Positions 47,068-57,558 are shown, counted from the first letter of the stretch. The stretch is DNA of 64,000 nucleotides from Nafulsella turpanensis ZLM-10 (GCF_000346615.1 NZ_ANNU01000005.1:124001-188000); one strand, 5' to 3'. Notes: a model not told the origin generated them from the sequence alone. A program made the numbers and translations.

Positions 47068-47466
47068 TTAGGCAAGAAAGGGCCTCAGCTTTTCTTCGGT
47101 CAATGGTTTAACAATATAGCCGGAAACATCAAAATCAGCAATTCTATCCCGGTCCCTCTTACTATCGGAGCTGCTTACTACGACTATTCTTATATTCTGT
47201 TTATTAAGGTTGGATGCCTTACTGTATTCTTCCAGAAATTCATAGCCATCCATTACAGGCATGTTCAGGTCGAGCAGCACAATATCAGGACATTGCTTTT
47301 TACCATCCATTCCTGTCCGGCAGTTTTCCTGTATAAACTGAATGGCCTCTAACCCATTGCTGCTGGAATGCACATCTTCCAGCGACATACTTTCTAAAAA
47401 AAGCCGGGTAAGCATTACAGTTGTATCATCATCATCCACTAAAAGAATGCACTTTGCCTCACTCAT
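47068..47466 (-). CDS. Single-domain response regulator (CheY-like)
   Basis: Receiver-only protein of 132 aa. The acidic triad DDDD (11-14) and the phosphoacceptor Asp66 (DIVLLDLNMPVMDGYEF) are present, with the switch Ser in VVVSSSD and Lys in GYIVKPL. No output domain. The gene lies downstream of the PAS/CHASE3 kinase on the same strand (157-bp gap), so it is the likely partner. The start at 47466 gives the normal MSEAKCILLVDDD opening; ten extra upstream codons are possible but hydrophobic and unlike the family. Confidence 0.93.
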   Translation of the reverse strand: MSEAKCILLVDDDDTTVMLTRLFLESMSLEDVHSSSNGLEAIQFIQENCRTGMDGKKQCPDIVLLDLNMPVMDGYEFLEEYSKASNLNKQNIRIVVVSSSDSKRDRDRIADFDVSGYIVKPLTEEKLRPFLA

Positions 47467-47622
47467 CCTTATAAAAAGTATAATCAGTATTAACAAAAAT
47501 TATTATTTCTGCAATAAAAGTAAATCTCCGCGCTTTTCGCAAATCTTTTTTCTTCTTCCTCACGATAGAAAGCAGATTATACTCCTTGCCATTGCTCTAC
47601 AACTTTAACTCTTGCAGAAAGG

Positions 47623-49803
47623 TTATTTCTCGTCGGAAGTTTTTATCATTTCTTTCAGGTAGCACCGGACAATGCTTCCCTTTCCTTCCCGGCTCTCAAT
47701 TTCTATTTTCCCTCCATTTTTCTCCAGCATGCTCTTTACCAAGTGCAGGCCTACCCCTGTACCCTCTGCCTGGGCTGTAAAGCGCTTAAAGGGTTTAAAT
47801 ATTTTCGAACCTATCTTGTCCATGTTCATTCCTATGCCATTATCGGTACAGCTAAAAAGAATCCATTGCTCCTGCACTTCGGTACGAAGCATTATTTGCA
47901 ATGGCCTGTCGCCGGATCGGTATTTTACCGCGTTGCTGATGAGATTATGAAAAATACTGACAAGGTAAGGCCGGATGTAAGCAATGGCAGGCGCCTCTAC
48001 AAAATCGCTTTCAATGGTGCCGCCAGCCGCTTGCAGGCGCTCACCCAGGTTTTCCATTACCTGCTCCAGAATATCGGCGAAACAGTATTGTGCTACCTGA
48101 GCATCTTTTACATGCTGTACTTCTAATATTTCCAGCAAGCCGGAGAGAGTACGGTCCAGTCGCTGAACCGACGTATCGAACTGGCCCATTATTTTCAGTT
48201 TTTCTTCCGCACTTCCCAGCCTGTTCATTAGTAAAACGGAAAGTTTTAGATTGCTGACAGGAGATTTAAGGTCATGGGCAGCCATGGTTACAAAGTCATC
48301 GAGAATAAGATTGACCCTCTTCAACTCTTCATTTCTGGTCCTCGACTCAAATAAAGCTTCCCGCAGCTGCTCTTCTATCTCCCGCTGCTGTGTTATGTCA
48401 GTTACCAAACCATATACTCCAAGTACCCGGTCGTCGTGCCAGCGTGGAATAATATGGATGCGCATGTAGCGGTGGCCCTGGAGGGGATAATAAGTTTTTA
48501 CTTCTTCGTTAATGGTTTCTCCCCTAAATGCCCGGTCAAGCAGCCCACTTACCGCCTTATAACCCTCTCCCCCTACTACTTCTCTGAGCGGCTTTGCATT
48601 TATCTGGTTACGCGAAATGCCGAACCATCGCTCATAAGCGGCATTCACAAAGCGGTAACGGCGGTCTTCATCTATGTAAGAAATTAAAACAGGCAGCGCG
48701 TCAGTTATCTGGCGCAGCTGTTCTTCCTTTGCAATGGCCTTGTCGATTGCCTTTTTCTCTTCATCGATTAAGGTAGTCGTACCAAACCATTTTAGCACGT
48801 CTCCCTTCTCGCTCTTGTAAGGAACTGCATGGCTAAGCATCCAGCGATACTGGCCATCGGCACCTAATATTCTATGCTCAATCCTGTTCTCTGTTTCTTC
48901 GCTTATACTTCTAGCCCATACCTGAAAAGTGGCCTCCAGTTCAGCAGGATGGATAATTCTTTGCCAGTTTCGCCCCAGCAGTTCTTCTGTAGGAATACCC
49001 GTATAAAGTGTTAGCTGCTGGCTGAAAAAGTCCATTTCGCCCTCCGGCGTGGCCGTCCAGACGATATGTGGAATAGACTCCGCCATAAAGCGGTATCGCT
49101 CTTCATTCTTTCTGATTTCCCGGGTACGTTCTTCTATTTTCCCTTCCAGCTTCTGGTTGTAATTTTCCAGCAGCTTCTCTGTTCTTTCGCGCTCTCTTAC
49201 ATCTTTTCTAATGCGGAAAAAGGCAGTGAGCGTCAGCAGAAGGCTCACCAGCAGGAATAGCCCGATAAATACAGGTGCCTGCCTGGCATAAAGCTGCTCC
49301 CTCTCTAATCTCATCTCTAAAAGTCGCTCTTCTTCCTCCTGCATAGTATCCACCACCGAAGTCAGCTCCTGCATCATCTGGTTACTCCCTACAATATTGT
49401 AGGGCTGGTTTTTCTGGTGCTGGCTTACCAGGTTTCCCAGTCGTTCGAAGCGCTGCGTTATAAGCTCCTGAAGTCGCCGCAGGTTAGTTTGTTGTTCTTC
49501 GTTATCCGATACCTGCTGCCGGAGAGTCCGGTAAAGCTCATTTACCTTTTGCCGCTTTCCGTAAAAGCCCTCCAGAAAGTCGGGGTTTGAAGTAAGAAGA
49601 TAGGCCCGCTGGCCGCTCTCTGCTTCTCTTATGGCCGAAACTAATTGTTCGAGATTGATAATGACAGCATAAGTATCGCTAACATTGCGGGAAGAGTCAA
49701 TTAAGTGTGAAAGACTTGTATAAGCCAAAAAAGAAACTGTAAAGAGCAAAAGAAGCGAGGCAATTAAAGCCAGCCGAACCTTTTGCGTAATCGAATAGCG
49801 CAT
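47623..49803 (-). CDS. CHASE3-PAS-PAS sensor histidine kinase
   Basis: Membrane kinase of 726 aa. Helix 1 (about residues 12-30) and helix 2 (about 175-195) flank a CHASE3 periplasmic helical sensor with EAESGQRAYLLTSNPDFLEGFYG. A coiled coil follows, then two PAS domains (about 235-350 with GEMDFFSQQLTLYTGIPTEELLG; about 360-480 with RYRFVNAAYERWFGISRNQINAK). The HisKA helix carries His510 in HDLKSPVSN and the HATPase domain has DNGIGM and GTGVGLHLVKSML. Probably signals to the downstream single-domain regulator. Confidence 0.94.
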   Translation of the reverse strand: MRYSITQKVRLALIASLLLLFTVSFLAYTSLSHLIDSSRNVSDTYAVIINLEQLVSAIREAESGQRAYLLTSNPDFLEGFYGKRQKVNELYRTLRQQVSDNEEQQTNLRRLQELITQRFERLGNLVSQHQKNQPYNIVGSNQMMQELTSVVDTMQEEEERLLEMRLEREQLYARQAPVFIGLFLLVSLLLTLTAFFRIRKDVRERERTEKLLENYNQKLEGKIEERTREIRKNEERYRFMAESIPHIVWTATPEGEMDFFSQQLTLYTGIPTEELLGRNWQRIIHPAELEATFQVWARSISEETENRIEHRILGADGQYRWMLSHAVPYKSEKGDVLKWFGTTTLIDEEKKAIDKAIAKEEQLRQITDALPVLISYIDEDRRYRFVNAAYERWFGISRNQINAKPLREVVGGEGYKAVSGLLDRAFRGETINEEVKTYYPLQGHRYMRIHIIPRWHDDRVLGVYGLVTDITQQREIEEQLREALFESRTRNEELKRVNLILDDFVTMAAHDLKSPVSNLKLSVLLMNRLGSAEEKLKIMGQFDTSVQRLDRTLSGLLEILEVQHVKDAQVAQYCFADILEQVMENLGERLQAAGGTIESDFVEAPAIAYIRPYLVSIFHNLISNAVKYRSGDRPLQIMLRTEVQEQWILFSCTDNGIGMNMDKIGSKIFKPFKRFTAQAEGTGVGLHLVKSMLEKNGGKIEIESREGKGSIVRCYLKEMIKTSDEK

Positions 49804-50098
49804 AAACGAATAAAAATGATTGGTTGGCCAAAAAACAATCTGCTTTAGCCAAAAAACACCTGCTATGCGTCCCCTTCAACAGTTGCCGACAGTAGCAATC
49901 ATATAAAGTTCTGTTTTATTCCTTTCATCTACAAGACAGCACAGGGGAAAAGTTTGTAGCACAAGGAGATAGCGGTATTACAGGCTCAATTCCCCAGCAG
50001 CAGACAAATAAAAGAATGAGTAGAATTTAAAGCCACTGAGAGCCGGAATAGTAGAATTTAGCATCCTTTATTATTAAATTTGAAGAAAGAGCGAGCCT
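49804..50098. promoter_or_regulatory. Divergent intergenic region with paired direct repeats
   Basis: AGTAGAATTTA occurs twice (50019-50029 and 50050-50060), 31 bp apart, about three helical turns, just upstream of a -7-like TAAATTTG (50075-50082). This could be a regulator site for the secreted-protein gene, but it is short and may be chance. Nothing else supported. Confidence 0.35.
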
Positions 50099-50851
50099 AT
50101 GAAAACTTTTATACTCTTCCTGTTAACCCTGCTAACTGCCTTACCTCTGCTGGCACAGCCTACTACCCTTGTGGTTCGTGCAAAGGCAAAAGATGCTAAG
50201 TTTATCGGCAGCTCTATTGGCGGGGCCCGCATTATTGTACGCGATGCTATCAGTGGCGAAATTCTGGCAGAAGGTTTCACTGAGGGCAGCACCGGAAACA
50301 CGCAGCGGATTATGAAAGATCCACAGCTACGCCACCAGCCCCTGAGCGATGCCGGGACGGCCGGCTTTACTGCCCGGCTCGATTTGGAGCGGCCTACTTT
50401 TGTTACGGTAGAAGGTTATGCACCCTGGCAGCAGCCACAGGCAATGGCTAAGGTATCGTCCCAGCTCTGGCTAATACCCGGCAAGGATATTACAGGCGAT
50501 GGGCTGGTGCTGGAGTTTCCTGGCTTTGCAGTAAATGTTCTGGCCCCTCAAACGCACGAAAGGCTTACCGCCGGCGATAGCATAGCTGTAGTGGCCAATG
50601 TGGTAATGATGTGTGGCTGCCCGCTTACAGAAGGTGGCCTGTGGGATGCCAGCCAGTATGAGGTACAGGCGCTGGTGAGTAAGGATGGTGAGGAAATGGC
50701 CAGCATTCCGCTGCAGCAAAAAAATAAGCTCAGCACTTTTAGCGGCTTACTGCCTGCTAAAGAGCCCGGGCTATACCAGGTACAGGTTTACGCCTATGAC
50801 CCTAAAACCGGCAATACCGGCCTGGCTACCACCAACTTTATTGTAGAGTAA
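50099..50851 (+). CDS. Secreted protein of unknown function
   Basis: Protein of 250 aa with a signal peptide (MKTFILFLLTLLTALPLLAQ). The first half looks like an Ig-like/carboxypeptidase-regulatory type fold (TTLVVRAKAKDAKFIGSSIGGARIIVRDAISGEILAEG; RPTFVTVEGYAPWQQPQ). The second half contains a MMCGCPLTEGGLWD stretch with two closely spaced cysteines (about residue 165) and ends in a beta strand, ATTNFIVE. The CGC pair could bind metal or form a disulfide. I do not recognise the family. It converges on hom, 21 bp apart. Confidence 0.7.
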   Translation: MKTFILFLLTLLTALPLLAQPTTLVVRAKAKDAKFIGSSIGGARIIVRDAISGEILAEGFTEGSTGNTQRIMKDPQLRHQPLSDAGTAGFTARLDLERPTFVTVEGYAPWQQPQAMAKVSSQLWLIPGKDITGDGLVLEFPGFAVNVLAPQTHERLTAGDSIAVVANVVMMCGCPLTEGGLWDASQYEVQALVSKDGEEMASIPLQQKNKLSTFSGLLPAKEPGLYQVQVYAYDPKTGNTGLATTNFIVE

Positions 50852-50872
50852 GCTTTATTTTCATATACTCAG

Positions 50873-51865
50873 CTACACAACCGACTGCAACGCCCTTTCC
50901 TTATATTTGGCATACTGGTATCCCCTCCTGTTCAGCAGCGCCCGTATATCGGACACTACCGCTGTTCCGGTAGGGAGGGCTCCGGCTCCTTTGCCACTTA
51001 ATTGTTGCAGTCCACTATACTTCCCGTAAATTAATAAACGGTTATTCTCTTCTTCCACTGAATAAAGAGGATGTTCAGCGCTGAGCATTTCGGGCATTAC
51101 ACTGGCAAATAGTTTACCTTCTTTCAGCCGAATACGACCCACCAGCTTAATGCGCTTCCCTTCCGCTGCGGCCAGCCGGGTGGCATGGCGAGGCAGCTCA
51201 TCAATTCCCCGAACGAGCACCTCCTCGGGCCGAAGCAGCTCACCAAACGCATGCAGGGCGGTAATTACTATTTTATTGCCGGCATCCCAGCCTTTCACAT
51301 CCAACGCAGGGTCTGCCTCGGCAAAACCTAATGCCTGGGCCTGCCGCAGCGCAGTGGAGTAGTCAAGTGACTCATCCTGCATTCGGCTTAGTATATAGTT
51401 GGTGGAGCCGTTTACTATACCGCACAGCTCTTCAATTGGCTCGTGGGCAAAATAGCTGTCAAGCACCTCCAGTACCGGAATGGCCCCACAAACAGCCGCC
51501 TCATACCTGATAATCCGACCCGTTTGAGCCTGCAGCTCCAGCAATTCCGCTAAATGTTCGCTGACCATCTTTTTACTGGCCGTTACCACATCCTTACCCG
51601 CTAATAATGCCTCTTTTACAATATCAAAGGCCTCACCGGCATTACTAATGGCTTCCACCACAATGTCTATGGAATCGTCCTGCAGTATATCTTCCTTGCG
51701 GAAGGTAAAATTTTCCCGGCTAATCCGCCGCTCTTTTTGAGGGTCTTTTATACAGATGCGCACCACTTCCGCTCCTAAAGCAGCATTTTCCTGAATTATC
51801 TGGTAAGTACCCTGTCCTACTGATCCAAAGCCGAACAAACCTATTTTTATATTTTTCTTTTCCAT
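50873..51865 (-). CDS. hom: Homoserine dehydrogenase, short form without ACT domain
   Basis: NAD(P)-dependent aspartate-semialdehyde to homoserine reductase, 330 aa. The nucleotide-binding start IGLFGFGSVGQGTYQII and the catalytic region GIVNGSTNYILSRM, DPALDVKGWDAGNKI are present. The protein ends soon after the catalytic domain (YKERALQSVV), whereas feedback-inhibited enzymes carry a C-terminal ACT domain. It starts 5 bp after the metX stop and is the third gene of metY-metX-hom, feeding homoserine into the pathway under the operon's SAM/Cys leader. Confidence 0.93.
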   Translation of the reverse strand: MEKKNIKIGLFGFGSVGQGTYQIIQENAALGAEVVRICIKDPQKERRISRENFTFRKEDILQDDSIDIVVEAISNAGEAFDIVKEALLAGKDVVTASKKMVSEHLAELLELQAQTGRIIRYEAAVCGAIPVLEVLDSYFAHEPIEELCGIVNGSTNYILSRMQDESLDYSTALRQAQALGFAEADPALDVKGWDAGNKIVITALHAFGELLRPEEVLVRGIDELPRHATRLAAAEGKRIKLVGRIRLKEGKLFASVMPEMLSAEHPLYSVEEENNRLLIYGKYSGLQQLSGKGAGALPTGTAVVSDIRALLNRRGYQYAKYKERALQSVV

Positions 51866-51870
51866 CTGTA

Positions 51871-52923
51871 TTATTTTAGAGTTGGCTGATAAAATGTTTT
51901 TGCCTGCGGGAATTTCAGCACTTCTCTTACTGCCTGCTGTACGGCCTCTGTTTCAACTAAAAATCCGTCGTGCCCGTAAACCGACGATATCAGCCGGAAG
52001 GAAGCATCAGGGATATGTTCGGATAAGTATTCCTGCTCAGATGGGGGAAAGAGGAGGTCAGAATCGATGCCAATTACTAAGGTTTGTGCTTTTACTCTTG
52101 CCAATGCCTCCACGACACTGCCATAACCACGCCCCACATCATGAGCATCCATCATTTTACTCAATATCCAGTAAGAAAAGGCATTAAAGCGAGCTGCCAG
52201 CTTTTCCCCCTGATACTGCTGGTATTCGGCTGCACGAAATCCATTGTCCGGCCTTGGCTCCTGGTCCTGCTGCTTTTTCTCATACACCTGGTAGGTACGA
52301 TAGGAAAGCATGGCAATACCACGGGCTGTTTTTAGTCCCTGTAGTCCTGCCTTGGGTGAGTTCAGCTTCCAGGTCATGTCACTGGCAATGGCCATCCGCT
52401 GGGTTTCATTAAAGGCAATTCCCCAGGGAGAGTGCCGGGCATTTGTTGCCAGCAGCACCAGGCGCTCTGCCACCTCAGGCTTTTTCACCGCCCATTGCAG
52501 GGCCTGCTGCCCTCCAAGTGAGCCACCAATTAGCAGGGACAGCCTCCCAATCCCCAATTCCTTCCGCAGCAAATCGAAAGCAGTCACTACATCATGATTG
52601 GTGAGCAGCGGAAAACTATGGTAATAAGGGGCATAGGTGACCGGGCTAATACTTAATGGCCCAGTTGAGCCATAGCAGCTACCAGGTGTATTGGCACAGA
52701 TAATAAAATAGCGGTCAGTGTCCAGGAGCTTACCCGGCCCAATAAGCTCCGACCACCATTCTTCCACATTGGCACTGCCGGTTAAGGCATGACACACCCA
52801 TATGGCATTGGTACCTTCGGCATTAAGTGTACCCCAGGTGAAATAAGCCAGTTCAAAGTTTTGAAGCTCACCGCCATTCTGCAAGGGGAGTGGATGGGGA
52901 TATTTGAAGTGTTGTAAATGCAT
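51871..52923 (-). CDS. metX: Homoserine O-acetyltransferase
   Basis: Alpha/beta-hydrolase-fold acyltransferase of 350 aa. Signature segments are WVCHALTGSANVEEWWSELIGPGK and FIICANTPGSCYGSTGPLS. The nucleophile Ser135 sits in GGSLGGQQALQW, with Asp in GIDSDLLFPP and His in YGHDGFLVE. Makes O-acetylhomoserine, the substrate of MetY just upstream in the same operon. Sequence alone does not exclude succinyl-CoA use. Preceded by a perfect 10-bp stem-loop in the 62-bp metY-metX gap. Confidence 0.95.
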   Translation of the reverse strand: MHLQHFKYPHPLPLQNGGELQNFELAYFTWGTLNAEGTNAIWVCHALTGSANVEEWWSELIGPGKLLDTDRYFIICANTPGSCYGSTGPLSISPVTYAPYYHSFPLLTNHDVVTAFDLLRKELGIGRLSLLIGGSLGGQQALQWAVKKPEVAERLVLLATNARHSPWGIAFNETQRMAIASDMTWKLNSPKAGLQGLKTARGIAMLSYRTYQVYEKKQQDQEPRPDNGFRAAEYQQYQGEKLAARFNAFSYWILSKMMDAHDVGRGYGSVVEALARVKAQTLVIGIDSDLLFPPSEQEYLSEHIPDASFRLISSVYGHDGFLVETEAVQQAVREVLKFPQAKTFYQPTLK

Positions 52924-52941
52924 TCCTGCTACCTTAGAACA

Positions 52942-52970
52942 GCAGCTATCCGATTATGGTGGATAGCTGC
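52942..52970 (-). other. Perfect stem-loop between metY and metX
   Basis: GCAGCTATCC (52942-52951) and GGATAGCTGC (52961-52970) form a 10-bp perfect stem with a 9-nt loop in the operon gap. No T-run follows on either strand, so it is more likely an mRNA processing or stability element, or a partial attenuator, than a terminator. Confidence 0.6.
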
Positions 52971-52985
52971 CATTACTGTTCATCA

Positions 52986-54547
<1,562 letters not shown>

Positions 54548-54645
54548 AGTGGCTAAAAAAGGAATAGTAAGAGAATCGCCTGGCTGTGAATGGCCGGGGC
54601 TGGGTACTTCCTGAAAGTTGATGTGGCTTTTCATTGCTTTATCAA

Positions 54646-54756
54646 TTTATATTCTTCCGGGCCAATAGGGCTTCGGAATCAGGATTTAGCACCTTTACCT
54701 GTGTGGTATGGTTGCTAGCGCTTCATAGAGCCTGTCTCTCCACGCTTCTTTATAAA
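54646..54756 (-). promoter_or_regulatory. SAM-I riboswitch (S-box)
   Basis: Minus strand, 111 nt. P1 is TTTATA (54751-54756) with TATAAA (54646-54651). The core follows the SAM-I consensus: GTGGAGAGAC, GGCTCTATGAAGC, the invariant GCAACC, then AGGTGCTAAATCC. A 3' P4 hairpin TTCCG...CGGAA (inner GCC/GGC) lies before P1 closes. It lies upstream of metY-metX-hom, the usual regulon. No classic terminator follows directly, so SAM may act on translation of the leader ORF (start 11 nt away) or on structures further down. Confidence 0.93.
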
Positions 54757-54819
54757 TCAATTAGCAGATGTAATTGACTTGATATCACAAATGTAGAGGC
54801 CGCACTTCGAAAAGCCAAA
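54757..54819 (-). promoter_or_regulatory. Promoter and 5' hairpin of the met operon leader
   Basis: Minus strand TTTG (54816-54819), 20 nt, TACATTTG (54788-54795): a full match to the Bacteroidota -33/-7 consensus. The transcript should start near 54781 and begins with a perfect hairpin TCAATTA/TAATTGA (54757-54777) directly before riboswitch P1. Confidence 0.72.
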
Positions 54820-55014
54820 TACATTCGGTTTTTTATTTTAAAAATAAGCGAAAGGGAGCTAGAAACAGGGTTCAATCGCCTGGGTAGCAGAATAAAGACT
54901 TTTGATCTTCAAAACAGGAAGTTCCTATAACTATCTGTAAGTAATTCATCTTTACACACAAACAGCTAAGGAAGGGCGAATAAAAAACCAAGCTATCCGC
55001 TGTAATGGAAATGT
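54820..55014. other. Spacer between the sigma-factor gene and the met leader promoter
   Basis: Short frames in this stretch lack protein features. No T-tailed hairpin for the sigma-factor gene is evident. Confidence 0.4.
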
Positions 55015-55629
55015 TTATCCCTCCGCCAGCTTTTGCCGTACCTCCTCTTTTACTTTTTGCATACAACCACAGGAGTCTTTTATGTCGAGGCTCAACAGCT
55101 TGCCGTTTCGGTCCAGCTCCAGCAAACAGCATTCGATAATAATTTCGCGCAGCTTCTCACGCGCCCGCTGCACCCGCGATTTGGCTCCCGAAAGGCTAAT
55201 ACCTAAATGGTCGGCCACCTGCTGCTGCGAATAACCCTCCAAATCGCTCATAATAAGGGGGCGGGCATACTTCAACGGCAGCAAGGCAATGAGCGGGCGC
55301 ACATATTCCACCATTTCCTTTTGAAGGCGATCTTCCTCCACACCCTCAAGCTGCAGCTCCACCTGCAGCGGCTGATGGGTACTTTTCCGCCGGGCAGCCT
55401 CCTTAAAATAATCGTTAAGGGCATTTCTGCTCACCTGGTATACCCATGCCTGCATATTCTTTACCTCGGGCAGCTTTTCGCAATGCCGGTACAGCTTCAG
55501 CAACACCTGCTGAAGTAAATCCTTACTTTCCTCTTCGTCCGGAATTCGCTTCCGAATAAAAGCCTTCAGCTTTTCTTCATATTCCAGAAAAACCGGTGCT
55601 ACCTCGCCACAGGCAGAAGATGGTTCCAT
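55015..55629 (-). CDS. SigZ-like RNA polymerase sigma factor (ECF-type)
   Basis: Sigma-70 family protein of 204 aa. Region 2 (YEEKLKAFIRKRIPDEEESKDLLQQVLLKLYRH, AWVYQVSRNALNDYFKE) and region 4 (LEGYSQQQVADHLGISLSGAKSRVQRAREKL) are both intact. The extended C-terminus is cysteine-rich (ECCLLEL...DSCGCMQKVKEE), as in SigZ; the four cysteines could bind a metal or respond to redox. No anti-sigma gene is adjacent. The met operon lies downstream on the same strand but has its own promoter. Confidence 0.9.
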   Translation of the reverse strand: MEPSSACGEVAPVFLEYEEKLKAFIRKRIPDEEESKDLLQQVLLKLYRHCEKLPEVKNMQAWVYQVSRNALNDYFKEAARRKSTHQPLQVELQLEGVEEDRLQKEMVEYVRPLIALLPLKYARPLIMSDLEGYSQQQVADHLGISLSGAKSRVQRAREKLREIIIECCLLELDRNGKLLSLDIKDSCGCMQKVKEEVRQKLAEG

Positions 55630-55940
55630 ATACCAGATATTTTTAACGATTTAGCTCTGCCGCCACATTTTTGCAAGCAGAATACTTTAATAATTTTAGG
55701 ATTCCCTTTTTTCACTTATTGATCAGCTGGCTAAGAGAAACCTGCCATTTGCTACAAAGAGCGGATGGCTCCTTTTCTGAAGCGGGGCAAATTTTAAGGC
55801 CAGTCAGCGCCAGCAGTAGTTTTATTCCTTTAATTTTAAAAGTTTTCATCTTTTCCATCGTTTTTAAACCACAGACTCTCCTTACTGGAAAAAGACGCAA
55901 AATTTCTTTCCTTTTCTTTCCTTTTTCGTATCCTAACAAA
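55630..55940. other. Divergent intergenic region
   Basis: AT-rich stretch between the sigma-factor start and the small secreted-protein gene. The plus frame is open through most of it, but the translated residues before ATG 55941 look non-coding. No promoter pair is convincing. Confidence 0.4.
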
Positions 55941-56324
55941 ATGAAAAGATTTCCCCTCTTCGCTTTTACCTTTTTTCTTCTCCTTTTAAGCCAGCAATGT
56001 ATGGGCCAGCAGGAACTGCCACAGGAATTATACAAAAAGTGGATTCATTCATATGAAGAGGACTCTGCCGGCTACCTGGTGTATCGTCCGGCCAGCTATG
56101 ATTTTCCTCCCTCGCGGGGACGCAGGGGATTTGAGATACTTCCTGAAAAGGGCTTTATTCTTTACAAAATTGCTCCGGCCGATGGGTATCAGAAGGTAAA
56201 GGGAAGGTGGACCAGTCCTGAAAAAAACCACCTCCAGGTAGAGTTAGCCGGTAAAGGCGCTGAGAATTTTACGATACAGATTATAGAATACTCCGCCGAT
56301 CGGCTGGTGGTGAAGAAGGAATAA
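55941..56324 (+). CDS. Small secreted protein, unknown function
   Basis: Protein of 127 aa with a signal peptide (MKRFPLFAFTFFLLLLSQQCMGQ). The mature part is small and beta-rich: YRPASYDFPPSRGRRGFEILPEKGFILYKIAP, KVKGRWTSPEKNHLQVEL, FTIQIIEYSADRLVVKK. The order 'threshold text, then weight of deviation' resembles lipocalin-like/DUF-type domains that begin with LxxxWxxSxEE, but I do not assign a family. Start chosen at 55941 for the signal peptide. Convergent with pheA, 29 bp apart. Confidence 0.72.
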   Translation: MKRFPLFAFTFFLLLLSQQCMGQQELPQELYKKWIHSYEEDSAGYLVYRPASYDFPPSRGRRGFEILPEKGFILYKIAPADGYQKVKGRWTSPEKNHLQVELAGKGAENFTIQIIEYSADRLVVKKE

Positions 56325-56353
56325 ACCTGATCAAAAATACCCCCAGCTGTAAC

Positions 56354-57427
56354 CTACAACATTTTAACGTAGCTGCCCAGCCAGCGAACCGACTGCTGAT
56401 GCTTTTCAAGAATTTGCTGAACCGCCGGATCGTCTCTGTGGCCGTCAAATTCTATGAAGAACCAGTAGTTGAAACTTTTCTCACCCCGCACCGGCCGGCT
56501 TTCAATTTTGGTAAGGTTAATGGAGGCTTTGTGGAAGTCCTGCAGAAAGGCCGCCAGGCTACCGGGCTGGTCGGGTAAATGGGCCAACAGAGTGGTTTTA
56601 TCGTTCTTTCCCGGCTGGTTTACGATATCTTTTGCCAGAATTAAGAAGCGTGTCATGTTCGTGTCGGCATCTTCTACATTGTGGAAGAGCACCGGCAATT
56701 TAAAGCGCTTGGCCGCTACAGCCGAACAAAGAGCAGCATGCCCCCTGCCCTTCTCTTCTGCCAGTCGTGCCGCCTCTGAAGTCGAGCTTACCGGCACCTG
56801 CTGTACACCCTTGGGGAAATAGTTATGCGTAAACTCCCGGCACTGCCGAAAGGCAATATCTTTCGAGTACAGGGTATGCAGCTCCTCCACCCTGTCGGAG
56901 GCTGAGGCCAAGCAAAAATGGATCGGCTGGGGCAGTTCAGCGACTATCCTTAAGTTGAATTGCTGAAGGCAGTCCATGGTTTCAACTACTATCCCTTCCT
57001 GGTTATTCTCGATAGGCACCACACCAAAACGGGTTTTGTCAGTTTGTACTGCTTCAAAAACAGCCTTTATCGAAAGCATGGGAAGGTATTCACTTAGAGC
57101 GCCAAAACGGCTCTCGGCAGCCCCATGGGTAAAGGAACCATCGGGCCCCAGATAAGCCACCTTTTCGGGCAGCTCCAGATTACGGCTCAGCGCAAAAATT
57201 TCAAGAAAAACAGCTTCAATTGCTTCCCGATTCAGCAGGCCCTGTGTTTTTTGGTGCAGTCGTTCAATAATGGCGGCTTCACGCTCCGGGCGGTAAATAA
57301 CACTCCGGCTACTCTGCTTTAATACGCCTACCTCCCGCACCACCTCCATGCGGGCATTCAGCAGCTGCAGCAGTTGATCATCGATAGCATCAATTTTCTG
57401 GCGAAGGGCATCTAACTCTTTTTCCAT
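56354..57427 (-). CDS. pheA: Chorismate mutase-prephenate dehydratase (P-protein)
   Basis: Bifunctional enzyme of 357 aa for phenylalanine synthesis. The AroQ chorismate mutase is at residues 1-85 (LDALRQKIDAIDDQLLQLLNARMEVV, YRPEREAAIIERL). The prephenate dehydratase domain follows (VAYLGPDGSFTHGAAESRFG; GVVPIENNQEGIV; VSSTSEAARLA), then a C-terminal ACT domain (TTLLAHLPDQPGSLAAFLQDF, IESRPVRGEKSFNYWFFIEFDG) that binds Phe for feedback control. Monocistronic by context; no Phe-rich leader peptide found upstream. Confidence 0.97.
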   Translation of the reverse strand: MEKELDALRQKIDAIDDQLLQLLNARMEVVREVGVLKQSSRSVIYRPEREAAIIERLHQKTQGLLNREAIEAVFLEIFALSRNLELPEKVAYLGPDGSFTHGAAESRFGALSEYLPMLSIKAVFEAVQTDKTRFGVVPIENNQEGIVVETMDCLQQFNLRIVAELPQPIHFCLASASDRVEELHTLYSKDIAFRQCREFTHNYFPKGVQQVPVSSTSEAARLAEEKGRGHAALCSAVAAKRFKLPVLFHNVEDADTNMTRFLILAKDIVNQPGKNDKTTLLAHLPDQPGSLAAFLQDFHKASINLTKIESRPVRGEKSFNYWFFIEFDGHRDDPAVQQILEKHQQSVRWLGSYVKML

Positions 57428-57558
57428 AGGAAGAATATTTACGCATGATCCCCAAGTGAATAAATATTTCTGCTATTCACAAGCATCTGCCCATTAACTT
57501 AAAGGAGGATTTAAATTTTTTCAACACTTCCTTTTCCTCTCTTTTAATTCCGCTAACC

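Noticed and set aside
54872-55132. An 86-codon minus-strand frame overlapping the sigma-factor 3' end
   Set aside because: Out of frame with the sigma-factor gene and without domain or signal features.
57428-57558. A Phe-rich leader peptide ahead of pheA
   Set aside because: The spacer contains no short ORF with a Phe run; only a small GTGAAT/ATTCAC hairpin.
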